This document shows, one piece after another, positions 26,600 to 34,761 of a stretch of DNA of 64,000 nt; positions within the stretch are counted from its first letter, which is position 1; each line of letters opens with the position of its first letter. This DNA comes from Pedobacter sp. MC2016-15 (GTDB lineage Bacteria > Bacteroidota > Bacteroidia > Sphingobacteriales > Sphingobacteriaceae). Under the pieces are notes generated by a model. The model was not told the origin of the DNA, did not search any database, and was given only the letters and a program-made list of their open reading frames with translations. The stretch spans positions 496,001-560,000 of the forward strand of contig NZ_JAPIVS010000003.1 in NCBI RefSeq assembly GCF_026239695.1. The letters are read 5' to 3'. Both the position numbers and the translations under genes were made by a program.

Positions 26600-27514
26600 T
26601 TAGAATTTTTTGGACACAGGGATATCCTTCTTTTTGGGGTCTATATAAAACTCGTCAAGCTCGTTTGCATCATTGTTGAGCTCGATATTTTCGATGAGTT
26701 TCAGTTTAGCACCCACCAGACGGTAAGCATCAAAGCTGGAATCAGAAGCGTAGTATTCAAAATTGCCAACCATGGTCGAGTCCATAGGAGCGAGGTGGTC
26801 AAATGCAATCAGCTGCTCTTTTTTGTCGAGCCTCAGTGTCATCGTATTGAGCTTATTATACTCAAAGACAATCCTGTTTTTAAGGGGAGTTTTTTTAGGG
26901 CCTTCAAAAATAGGTTTGCCAAATGTGGCCCCATTTTCATCAAAAGACAGAATGTCGATTACTTTTTTAGAAGTTTTGCTGTTGTTGCCTTTCCATCCCA
27001 GCAATGCGTAACAGGTTTTTTGTCCGGTGGCAATCAGCGGCACAACCTCGTAGTAACGGGCACCATACCACTGTTTGTTGGTAGTGATGATATTATCATC
27101 TGTAAAATGTTCCGTATCGTCGATCAGTGGATATAATTTCAGTTTTCCGTCCGTAGTAGCCATCTGGATCGTGCCAAAGAAACGGTAAGTTCCTTCCTCT
27201 GTAGGAATATACCAGCTGAAAATCCTGAAAGCCCGGTCGGGCGATGCAGTAATAGAGATGGTTTTTAGGGAATCAAAAGCAAAACCATATGATCCCGGAG
27301 TTTTTAAAGCGGCAACCAGCGTTTTGATAAACCTGGCATTCTGGTCAAAGCGCTGGATGTTCCCCGTGGCAGTAAACATGCTTTTGCTATAACGCAGCAG
27401 GGTATCCTGATATTTATTAAGTGTACTTTTTCCTGCATCAGGTTTTACCTGTGCTGTCACTGTTGTGAGCGTACAGATAAAAATCATCAAAAAGTATAAG
27501 TATACCTTTTTCAT
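26600..27514 (-). CDS. Secreted hypothetical protein
   Basis: I do not recognise a named domain. 304 residues with a signal peptide (MKKVYLYFLMIFICTLTTVTAQ, cleavage after TAQ). The rest is beta-rich and soluble, with blocks RIFSWYIPTEEGTYRFFGTIQ, WYGARYYEVVPL, CYALLGWKGNN and RIVFEYNKLNTMTLR that look like a conserved Bacteroidota envelope protein. Its ATG overlaps the thiolase stop by one base (TAATG), so translation is coupled to the thiolase. Confidence 0.75.
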   Translation of the reverse strand: MKKVYLYFLMIFICTLTTVTAQVKPDAGKSTLNKYQDTLLRYSKSMFTATGNIQRFDQNARFIKTLVAALKTPGSYGFAFDSLKTISITASPDRAFRIFSWYIPTEEGTYRFFGTIQMATTDGKLKLYPLIDDTEHFTDDNIITTNKQWYGARYYEVVPLIATGQKTCYALLGWKGNNSKTSKKVIDILSFDENGATFGKPIFEGPKKTPLKNRIVFEYNKLNTMTLRLDKKEQLIAFDHLAPMDSTMVGNFEYYASDSSFDAYRLVGAKLKLIENIELNNDANELDEFYIDPKKKDIPVSKKF

Positions 27515-28692
27515 TAATTCAAGTTTTCGATTACCAATGCGCTTGCTCCGCCACCACCATTACAAATTCCGGCAACACCAATTTTCCCTTTGTTCTGGTT
27601 CAATACCGATAGCAGTGTCACGACAATGCGTGCACCTGAAGCACCCAGGGGATGCCCCATCGCTACAGCGCCACCATTAATGTTTACAAGATCTTCGGAT
27701 AAACCCAATTCTTTGTTATTAGCGAGTGAAACTACTGAAAAAGCTTCATTTATCTCAAAAAAATCTACCTCATCCAGATTTTTGCCGGCTCTTTTCAATG
27801 CCAGCGGGATAGCTTTAGAAGGAGCGGTAGTAAACCATTCGGGCGACTGCTGTGCATCAGCATAGCCAATGATGCGCGCTAAAGCGCTCAGGCCAAGCTG
27901 CGCTGCCTTCTCAGCACTCATTAACACCAAAGCAGCTGCACCATCATTTAAGGCAGAGGCATTGGCTGCGGTTACTGTTCCATCCTTTTTGAAAACGGGT
28001 TTTAATCCCGGCATTTTATCAAAATTCACGGTATAAGGATCCTCATCTTTATCAACCACCGTAATATTACCTTTTCGGTCGGTTACTTCAACGGGGATGA
28101 TCTCATTTGTAAATTTACCCGATTCAATAGCGGATTGTGTCCTTTTGTAAGAAGCTGCCGCATATCTGTCCTGATCTTCACGGGTAATTTCACAGGTTGC
28201 AGCACATAATTCTGCCGCAGAGCCCATATGATAGTCGTTATATACATCCCAAAGACCATCTTTAACCAGGCCATCAATCATTTGAGCGTGCCCCAGACGG
28301 TATCCCGTCCTTGCTTTGTCCAGGTAATAAGGTACGTTACTCATGCTCTCCATTCCACCTGCCACCACGATATCATTTTCGCCGAGGGCGATGCTCTGTG
28401 CTGCAAGCATGATGGCTTTGGTACCCGAAGCACATACTTTATTGATAGTAGTTGCCGGAATATCCGGTAAGCCGGCGAATTTAGCCGCCTGCGTGGCTGG
28501 TGCCTGGCCTAAACCAGCTGACAATACATTACCCATAAATACTTCCTGCACCTGATCCGGCTGAATACCCGCGCGGGCTACTGCAGCCCTGATAGCGATA
28601 CCCCCCAGCTGGGTTGCGGTAAAGCCTGACAGTGCACCTCCGAAACTACCAATTGGTGTCCTCAGTGCTGATACGATAACTACTTCTCTCAT
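27514..28692 (-). CDS. Acetyl-CoA C-acetyltransferase (thiolase)
   Basis: Thiolase II type: condenses two acetyl-CoA or cleaves acetoacetyl-CoA. Nucleophilic Cys in NKVCASGTKAIMLA (about residue 88), FFEINEAFSVV with the catalytic His region (NGGAVAMGHPLGASGARI), and the second Cys in GICNGGGGASALVIE. 392 residues, full length. It may work with the CoA-transferase genes at 11.5-12.9 kb in acetoacetate metabolism, but is not in that operon. Confidence 0.95.
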   Translation of the reverse strand: MREVVIVSALRTPIGSFGGALSGFTATQLGGIAIRAAVARAGIQPDQVQEVFMGNVLSAGLGQAPATQAAKFAGLPDIPATTINKVCASGTKAIMLAAQSIALGENDIVVAGGMESMSNVPYYLDKARTGYRLGHAQMIDGLVKDGLWDVYNDYHMGSAAELCAATCEITREDQDRYAAASYKRTQSAIESGKFTNEIIPVEVTDRKGNITVVDKDEDPYTVNFDKMPGLKPVFKKDGTVTAANASALNDGAAALVLMSAEKAAQLGLSALARIIGYADAQQSPEWFTTAPSKAIPLALKRAGKNLDEVDFFEINEAFSVVSLANNKELGLSEDLVNINGGAVAMGHPLGASGARIVVTLLSVLNQNKGKIGVAGICNGGGGASALVIENLN

Positions 28693-28718
28693 TTATCTGT
28701 ATTAAATTTGGTTAATGG

Positions 28719-28726
28719 CAAAGTTA
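28719..28726 (-). promoter_or_regulatory. Candidate -7 element for the thiolase operon
   Basis: On minus, TAACTTTG matches TAnnTTTG exactly, 26 bp before the thiolase ATG. No matching -33 TTG at 19-21 bp. Confidence 0.35.
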
Positions 28727-28838
28727 GTAATTTTTAATTCGCCCGGCTGCTATTTTTTTAGTTCAGCAATTTCCCGGCTCCTCACCATAAGACCACTTCA
28801 GTTATTGGTGTAAAAGTGAAAAAAATATTCTGTGAAAA

Positions 28839-28969
28839 TGATAATGAAAAATCGTTTTTACTCGTTTTAGGAATAAATTATCTCTTCAACAGTATTGTTG
28901 AATGATAAAAAACTGTTTATCATTGGTCTATAATTAACAAATGATAAGCAACTGATAACCATTTGATAA
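28839..28969. repeat. Cluster of TGATAA boxes, three at an 11-bp period
   Basis: TGATAA occurs at 28839, 28902, 28942, 28953 and 28964, and its complement TTATCA at 28917. The last three are spaced exactly 11 bp apart (one helical turn). Two small dyads lie within: CAACA/TGTTG (28887-28900) and AATGATAAA/TTTATCATT (28901-28924). It lies between the thiolase gene and the putative ncRNA and looks like an array of regulator-binding sites. Confidence 0.5.
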
Positions 28970-28984
28970 CATGCCGTAAGATGA

Positions 28985-29249
28985 AAAAGTTTTAGCCTAT
29001 CCTGCTATCATCCAGCCTGTATTTTGGCCGATAAAAGGAAAGAAAGCGCTCTTGAGGGCGGCATTGATTTTGTTTGTTCCTTACTGGATTGATAGTATTC
29101 ATGAACTGCTCAGGAGAGTAGCTTAGGAAACATAATAAATAGTATAAAGATCTTGTTTTACGGACGCCCGTCCGGCAGACATGTTTAGGTAAATAATAGT
29201 TAATTAGAATAGCCGATGTGTGTGGATGCAGCATCGGCTATTTGTTTTT
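28985..29249 (+). ncRNA. Putative non-coding RNA in a 631-bp gene-free region
   Basis: No plus-strand protein gene lies between 28693 and 29323, yet a perfect plus-strand terminator ends at 29249. Upstream of it are nested complementary segments that form one long imperfect hairpin: CCTA 28996-28999 with 29124-29127, TCCTG 29000-29004 with 29111-29115, CTATCATCCAG 29005-29015 with 29084-29095 (one bulge), AAGGAA 29035-29040 with 29077-29082, and CGCTC 29047-29051 with 29056-29060. A second hairpin CGGAC/GTCCG sits at 29161-29174. The long bulged rod recalls 6S RNA in shape only; I recognise no signature of 6S, tmRNA, SRP RNA or RNase P RNA. The 5' end is uncertain. Confidence 0.5.
29208..29249 (+). 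terminator. Plus-strand terminator of the putative ncRNA
   Basis: Perfect 11-bp stem AATAGCCGATG / CATCGGCTATT with a 13-nt loop, followed by TGTTTTT. No plus-strand CDS precedes it. Confidence 0.85.
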
Positions 29250-29284
29250 AAAAAAAAACCGCCCCATAATTTCTTACAGGGCGG
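29250..29284 (-). terminator. Terminator of the minus-strand TonB receptor gene
   Basis: On minus: CCGCCC / GGGCGG stem followed by nine T (plus A-run 29250-29258). It is back to back with the plus-strand terminator, sharing the T/A boundary at 29249/29250. Confidence 0.85.
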
Positions 29285-29323
29285 CCTCAAAGCATCAGAC
29301 AATATTTAAGTCAAACGCGGCAA

Positions 29324-32300
29324 TTAGAATCCGTATCTCAAACCAATCTGGAACTGGTATGGAGTACCTGATGGATTTGGTACACCTGAGTTGTTCACAC
29401 GGTAGTTGAAAGATCTTGTTGCTGCATCGTAATTTGTTGTGGCTGGCACTGCTGCTGCATTACCATTCAGTGCATATAAAGCCTGTGTACCTAGGCTCCT
29501 GTTTACACCCCATTCTTTATTAAGGAGGTTGGTAAAGTTGAATATATCTGCAGAAACTTCAAATGTATGTGTTTTATACACTTTGAATTTCTTTGAAACC
29601 CTGATATCAACCACGCCAAAATAATCATTCACACCTCCATTACGCTGAGCGATCTGACCAGAATATTTGTTGATATAATCTTTCAAACTCTGACTTGCAT
29701 TTGGATTATCCAGCAAAGTTTGTAAACCTGTACGTACGTTCTGTGGAACGTTAGTATTATTTCTGTCAAAGATAAATGCCAAATCATTTGTACCTACGAA
29801 ATCACCATTATTGTTTGCACCCGACAATAAGCTATAGCGTGTACCACCAATACCTGAATAACGAACAGCCACACTGACACCATAGAAAGTTGGCAATGTA
29901 CCGTAGAATACAATTTTATTTCTGAACTGATTATCAGAATATGTCATGTTGCTCAGGTTTCTTGGATCATCCTTTACCGGAAGGGAAAGGGTCGCTGAAT
30001 TGGCTACGTTACCATTGTATGAGGTATTATCTTTAGTATCATTCCAGGTATAGGAAGCAGAGATCTCACCGTCTTTCCAATATTTCCAGGTTGCGTCAAG
30101 CACTACAGCGAATTGGTTTACTTTACCCTGGCTGTTGAGCTCAAGCACTCGTCCAAAACTGTTGCTGATACGGCCAGTTTTCCAGTCAGATGAACCATTT
30201 GGCGCTATCGAAGGAACAAATACACCTCTGTTATCTTCATTTGGTAATGTGAAAAATGGAGCTGCAACCATGTTCCTGTCTACGTACATATAGTTATTTC
30301 TACCCAGTGATGCATAACCTGTAATACCCACTCTTAATCCCGTTGTGATTAGTCTGTTGTATGATAAGTTTGCTTTATAAACCACTGGTATTTTAGCATC
30401 TTCAGCATATGTATTGATAGTAGGTAATTGCTGCGCTTCCAGGGTTGGAGCAGACGCAGTACCGTTTCTGTAACCAGCAAAATTTGGTGTAGGTACACCG
30501 GTATTGATGACATCCACAGTGGCAAGGTGCGTACCATCAAAAGTCAGGTTGTTAATAGTTACATAGTTATTGACGTCAGATCCAAAAATACCCGCTCCAA
30601 AACGTACAAAGTCAGTTCTGTTTTCGTTGATATCCCAGTCAAACTGGATCCTTGGTTGTACAAGGAACTGTTTTAATTTGTTATCAGTTCTTACACCAGT
30701 TTCATCGAGTAATCTCTGGTTAAGTGGCGAGGTAGGATAAGCGCTATAATCCACACGTAAACCACCTGTGAAATCAAGCCCCGCTGCCAGTTTCGTTTGC
30801 ATCTGACCATACAATGCTGCATTCCAGATGCCAGCTCTTACAGTAGGATCAGCAACTAATGGCACCTCACGGTAATATCTGTTAGGCAATAGATTATTAA
30901 AGTTGTCCAGTGAAGAACCGGCTGTATTATTAATAAATTCAAAACGTCCATTCACTTCACTGCCATACAAGGATTTAGCACGGGTATACATTACGTCCAT
31001 ACCAAATGTAAAGTTGATCTTATCAGTATTATAGTATAAGTTGTCAACTAACTGGAATACGTTATTCGTAAAACCCTCCTGACCAAAACGGTGACCACCA
31101 ATCTGGATTGCCGTTGCGGCAGAAGAACCGTCAGATAAAGTTGATTGTACGTTGTTTACGATGGCGCGGGGAATAGCAAAACCCAATTCATCATTTTGTG
31201 TACTGGCCTGGAAAGTATATAAGTGCTGTACTTTCAGCTCATTGGTAATTTTGGGAGTAATAGTTGAACGTAACGTTGCCAGCAAACTGTTGTCAACGTT
31301 TTTATCATTACCATAACTCTCATACATGTTGATAGCTGTATTATCTGCCAGACCCAGCGGGTTTCTGTCGTTGGTATAGTTATCACGAACAGTCAGCAAG
31401 TTCCTGTCGTTAATCTGCCAGTCGATACGTGCAAATGCAGCATCACTACCACGTTTTTTGTCGAATGTACCATACTGAGGAGTATTGGCAACACCATATT
31501 TTGCTCTCGCGATATCAATAAAATTTGATAAAGTGCTGTTTGTAATTCTAAATCTTGCTTCGTCTTCAGCGCCATTCACATCTGCAATGATCAGTGGGCG
31601 TGAATCTTTCTGGTGATCCAAACCAATAAAGTAATGTAGTTTATCTTTGATAATCGGACCACCCAATGTGAAACCATACTGGTATGTTGAGAAGTCATTA
31701 TCACGTTTGATGCCTCTGATATCATAAGGACTCGATAACCAGTCGGCACGGCCATACATAAATGCACTACCACTAACAGTGTTGGTTCCTGATTTTGTAA
31801 CTGCAGTTACTGAACCTCCGCCTGATCTTCCGAAAGTCACATCATACTGATTCGTTACCACTTTAAACTCACGTACGGCCTCGATAGAGATGGAGTAGGG
31901 AGCACCACTACGGCTGGTTGTACTACCTGATGAGGTAGGGTTCTTGGCGTTCATACCATCGATGGTGTAGTTGGTAGAGGATGCAAGCTGACCAGCGATA
32001 CCATTTCCGCGACTCAATGGAGATAAATCCATTAAGTTTGAGAAGTTTCGTCCGTTGATCGGCAGTTGATTCATCGTTTTAGCAGAGATTTCCGTAGATG
32101 CCCCAAAGTTTTTCACCTTGTTCTGCAGGCCTGTTCCTACAACTTCAACTGATTTTAGCGTCTGTGAAGCTTCCTGCATTTCAGCATTTGCTCTTACCGC
32201 ATCCCCAAAATTGAGCACCAGGACATTCATTGTCTGATCGCCAAAGCCCATAAACATAACTTTTACCAAATAAGGACCGCCCAATGGAAGCTCTTTGAAA

Positions 32301-32503
32301 GTATATTTTCCTTCTTTATCTGTAAGGGTCTTGGTTGTAAATCCCGTAGAATTGTTTCTCACCTGCACCGATGCGCCCGGAATAGGTTTTTTCTCCTGAT
32401 CGGTGATCACACCGAAAATAGAGGCCTGCGTAGTCTGTGCCAGAACAGGGTTCTTCACACAAAAGCACAGCATTACTAGTACAACAAGTAAATTTCGTAT
32501 CAT
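29324..32503 (-). CDS. TonB-dependent receptor, Oar-like, with carboxypeptidase-regulatory domain
   Basis: Outer-membrane transporter of 1059 residues. Signal peptide to about residue 22 (PVLAQ), a CarboxypepD_reg beta-sandwich at about 28-105 (GVITDQEKKPIPGASVQVRN, GFTTKTLTDKEGKYTF), then plug domain (LPINGRNFSNLMDLSPLSRG, NYTIDGMNAKNPTSSG, FGRSGGGSVTAVTKSGTN) and a 22-strand-type barrel ending RYGF with the required terminal Phe. The plug motifs match the Oar/peptide-exopolymer group rather than SusC. Substrate unknown. Monocistronic, with its own terminator. Confidence 0.9.
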   Translation of the reverse strand: MIRNLLVVLVMLCFCVKNPVLAQTTQASIFGVITDQEKKPIPGASVQVRNNSTGFTTKTLTDKEGKYTFKELPLGGPYLVKVMFMGFGDQTMNVLVLNFGDAVRANAEMQEASQTLKSVEVVGTGLQNKVKNFGASTEISAKTMNQLPINGRNFSNLMDLSPLSRGNGIAGQLASSTNYTIDGMNAKNPTSSGSTTSRSGAPYSISIEAVREFKVVTNQYDVTFGRSGGGSVTAVTKSGTNTVSGSAFMYGRADWLSSPYDIRGIKRDNDFSTYQYGFTLGGPIIKDKLHYFIGLDHQKDSRPLIIADVNGAEDEARFRITNSTLSNFIDIARAKYGVANTPQYGTFDKKRGSDAAFARIDWQINDRNLLTVRDNYTNDRNPLGLADNTAINMYESYGNDKNVDNSLLATLRSTITPKITNELKVQHLYTFQASTQNDELGFAIPRAIVNNVQSTLSDGSSAATAIQIGGHRFGQEGFTNNVFQLVDNLYYNTDKINFTFGMDVMYTRAKSLYGSEVNGRFEFINNTAGSSLDNFNNLLPNRYYREVPLVADPTVRAGIWNAALYGQMQTKLAAGLDFTGGLRVDYSAYPTSPLNQRLLDETGVRTDNKLKQFLVQPRIQFDWDINENRTDFVRFGAGIFGSDVNNYVTINNLTFDGTHLATVDVINTGVPTPNFAGYRNGTASAPTLEAQQLPTINTYAEDAKIPVVYKANLSYNRLITTGLRVGITGYASLGRNNYMYVDRNMVAAPFFTLPNEDNRGVFVPSIAPNGSSDWKTGRISNSFGRVLELNSQGKVNQFAVVLDATWKYWKDGEISASYTWNDTKDNTSYNGNVANSATLSLPVKDDPRNLSNMTYSDNQFRNKIVFYGTLPTFYGVSVAVRYSGIGGTRYSLLSGANNNGDFVGTNDLAFIFDRNNTNVPQNVRTGLQTLLDNPNASQSLKDYINKYSGQIAQRNGGVNDYFGVVDIRVSKKFKVYKTHTFEVSADIFNFTNLLNKEWGVNRSLGTQALYALNGNAAAVPATTNYDAATRSFNYRVNNSGVPNPSGTPYQFQIGLRYGF

Positions 32504-32708
32504 AATTGAATGTTAAATTGGTTACGGCACGAAGATGTTGCTTTAGTGTTAAGCTGGTTGTGAGTTAATGTTAATAAATGAATTTTATCGCAGTATTTTG
32601 GTGTTTGATCAGGTTTTGCAGCGCCCTGGTCGTGCTGATTTCAAGGGATGTTTGGAGGTTCAAAAGATAACTGATCCAGAGGGTTCAAAAAATGGTCAAT
32701 TATCGCTA

Positions 32709-32739
32709 TTGCAAGTCATTTTTCAAATTCTTAAATTTA
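32709..32739 (+). promoter_or_regulatory. Candidate promoter of the small lipoprotein gene
   Basis: TTG 32709-32711, 20-bp spacer, TAAATTTA 32732-32739 (7 of 8 to TAnnTTTG), 36 bp before ATG 32776. Confidence 0.35.
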
Positions 32740-32775
32740 AGAAAGGGTTGAATTATTGATCTTAATACATTTATT

Positions 32776-33219
32776 ATGAAAGCTTTAGGTAATAAGGGCA
32801 TTTACGCGAGCCTGGTAATGTGCGTTTTATTTGCGGCCTGCACTTCCTCAGAAGAATTAAAGAAAAGTCTGGTGGGTAAGTATGCTTCTGAAGGTGAGGA
32901 CGAGTATGATAGCTTCAGGGATACACTGGAAATTAAGCTGCGCGACAATGGGCATTTTGATGTGCAGACTATCGCACACTGGTCGGCTGCAAAAATGGAT
33001 AATCCTTTGCGGCCCAACAAAAACAAGGTTGCTGGCGACTGGAACAACTATGGACCGGAAGGGGTTGAGGTGGCCATGTTGCAGACAAGTGACACTACCC
33101 TCAGAATCACTGATCCGTTAACAAACGAAGTAAAGCGGATTTTTGTGAAGTCGCAGGGCAAAACTTTGGAGAGGACCGTGCGGGGCGGTGTGAGGAAGAT
33201 TTATCATAAGGTTGAGTGA
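32776..33219 (+). CDS. Small lipoprotein of unknown function
   Basis: 147 residues. Signal peptide with lipobox VLFAAC, lipid-modified Cys22. The mature part starts LKKSLVGKYASEGEDEYDSFRDTLEI, a beta-strand pattern like lipocalin-type proteins that measure growth of a GKY...DTL motif, and ends on an RTVRGGVRKIYHKVE strand. No named family is recognised. Monocistronic with candidate promoter and terminator. Confidence 0.75.
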   Translation: MKALGNKGIYASLVMCVLFAACTSSEELKKSLVGKYASEGEDEYDSFRDTLEIKLRDNGHFDVQTIAHWSAAKMDNPLRPNKNKVAGDWNNYGPEGVEVAMLQTSDTTLRITDPLTNEVKRIFVKSQGKTLERTVRGGVRKIYHKVE

Positions 33220-33235
33220 AGATAGACTTTGCATC

Positions 33236-33264
33236 AAGCCTTAGATTGATCTAAGGCTTTTTTG
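33236..33264 (+). terminator. Terminator after the small lipoprotein gene
   Basis: 11-bp perfect stem AAGCCTTAGAT / ATCTAAGGCTT, 2-nt loop (larger if terminal pairs open), then TTTTG. Confidence 0.88.
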
Positions 33265-33268
33265 TTAT

Positions 33269-33745
33269 TCATGGTTTGTAAACACTTATGTCTGGTTCTG
33301 CATACCGCACCAGATCGATCCCAACTCCATTAGGATCCTGTATCGCAAAGTGCCGGTCTCCCCAGGGCTCATCCCTGATATCGATTATGATCGCTACCTT
33401 CTTCGCTTTGATCTCTTTGTAGAGTTGATCAATATCTTCAACTTCTATCGTTAGGTACACCCCATTACCCTGGAATGCCTTGTGAAATAAGGGCTGCTGA
33501 CTGGGATGATTGGGTAGGAGGAAGCTCAGTTCATCATTTCCATCCGGGGTATGTAACAAAAGATAAAATTCATTTTCAAAACGTACACCAAAGCCAAGTA
33601 CCCCGGTGTAAAAAGCCTTGCTCTCTGAGAACTTTGTGGTTACTATTCCTGCATTTAATTTCATTTTATTCCGGGGTTTTGTTTGTGCTTTTACTATAGT
33701 TCCCAGGCATAGTGCCAGCAGGAACGTCATTAATACCTTGATCAT
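33269..33745 (-). CDS. Exported VOC-fold (glyoxalase-like) protein
   Basis: 158 residues: a signal peptide (MIKVLMTFLLALCLGTIVKAQ) followed by a single VOC half-domain pair (LNAGIVTTKFSESKAFYTGVLGFGVRFE ... in two parts, YLTIEVEDIDQLYKEIKAKK and HFAIQDPNGVGIDLVRY). VOC proteins include glyoxalases, dioxygenases and antibiotic-binding proteins, normally cytosolic; an exported one is unusual. Downstream of an AraC regulator on the same strand (50 bp). Substrate unknown. Confidence 0.82.
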   Translation of the reverse strand: MIKVLMTFLLALCLGTIVKAQTKPRNKMKLNAGIVTTKFSESKAFYTGVLGFGVRFENEFYLLLHTPDGNDELSFLLPNHPSQQPLFHKAFQGNGVYLTIEVEDIDQLYKEIKAKKVAIIIDIRDEPWGDRHFAIQDPNGVGIDLVRYAEPDISVYKP

Positions 33746-33795
33746 GAAAGCAAATGTACTGCACCTGAATCATTGAAAATTGTAATAATCGGACA

Positions 33796-34593
33796 TTAAA
33801 TCTGCATCGCCTTTGCAGGAGTTAAGCCGTAAAGATTTTTGAATTCCCTGATAAAGTGCGACTGATCATAGTAACCCATACTCAAAAAAACCTGACTGGC
33901 AGATTTACCCGATTGTGTTTCTTTGAGTAACGATTGAAACCGTATTACCTGTGAGAAGGTCTTTGCGGTTGTGCCGGTCATTCGCTCAAAAAGCCTGCGC
34001 AGCTGCCGGGGACTGAGTCCGGTATCGAGCCCCTTATCAATATCAATGACGCCTTTATGTGAGAAGATCAGTTCCAACGCGTTGTAAAATCTCTTGTCAG
34101 GATCAATCTCACGCCCTGATAAAACCTGGAGAAAGTACTTGTCCAGCTGCGTGCTGATCTCCGGAAGATCCATATCCGCATGCACATGCCGGGTGATAAA
34201 TGCCGCTGCATCAGGTAAAACATCCTGTAGGGGAGTAGTTCTGTTGCTCAGCTTTTTCGCATCAATCCCAAAAAGCTGTGAAATCATTGATGGAAAAAAC
34301 CTGATTCCTGTATAACAGAACCTGCCTTCGAGGGGAAACTCTGTAAACTTACTGCAGAATCCCATTACATCACAGTGTTGGCTGCTGTCCTGCTCAAAAA
34401 AGATATCTATACAACCATCGGCCACCACCCGGTAGGTAAAATTCTCAGTAATGGCAGCAGTTCTGCTCCGTTGCCAGTAACAATAAATGTAGGGCTGCAG
34501 CCGGGCATCAGGGAGAAACTCCACATAACTGACATCCGCAGTGTCAAATTTTACGGAAGGCTGGATTGGTGTATAATATTTCCTGATATCCAC
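33796..34593 (-). CDS. AraC family transcriptional regulator
   Basis: 265 residues. N-terminal DUF6597-like sensor (VEFLPDARLQPYIYCYWQ, GFCSKFTEFPLEGRFCYTGIRF) and a C-terminal AraC double HTH (GLSPRQLRRLFERMTGTTAK, ASQVFLSMGYYDQSHFIREF, YGLTPAKA). Divergent from the HSL-type esterase gene and upstream of the VOC gene, so either is a plausible target. Confidence 0.9.
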   Translation of the reverse strand: MDIRKYYTPIQPSVKFDTADVSYVEFLPDARLQPYIYCYWQRSRTAAITENFTYRVVADGCIDIFFEQDSSQHCDVMGFCSKFTEFPLEGRFCYTGIRFFPSMISQLFGIDAKKLSNRTTPLQDVLPDAAAFITRHVHADMDLPEISTQLDKYFLQVLSGREIDPDKRFYNALELIFSHKGVIDIDKGLDTGLSPRQLRRLFERMTGTTAKTFSQVIRFQSLLKETQSGKSASQVFLSMGYYDQSHFIREFKNLYGLTPAKAMQI

Positions 34594-34694
34594 TATATAA
34601 CGATTTTATCATCACAGCGGGAAATATAAGTATTCCTAATTTGATCATTAAGGCATCAGGGGAAAAAAGTCCTGTTTGTTTATCCAACCGTGCA

Positions 34695-34725
34695 TTGAGT
34701 GGGGCTGCTGGCGGCAGTACCTTTG
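34695..34725 (+). promoter_or_regulatory. Bacteroidota-type promoter for the esterase gene
   Basis: TTG 34695-34697, 20-bp spacer, TACCTTTG 34718-34725, an exact match to TAnnTTTG. ATG is 36 bp downstream. Confidence 0.55.
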
Positions 34726-34761
34726 AATATCAAAAATCAAGAAACAAATTTTTAAAATATC

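Noticed and set aside
28992..29234. 80-residue minus frame in the 631-bp spacer
   Set aside because: It runs through the nested helices and terminator of the candidate RNA and shows no protein-like pattern.
32568..32759. 63-residue plus frame upstream of the small lipoprotein gene
   Set aside because: It overlaps the promoter-like TTG / TAAATTTA pair and has no conserved pattern.
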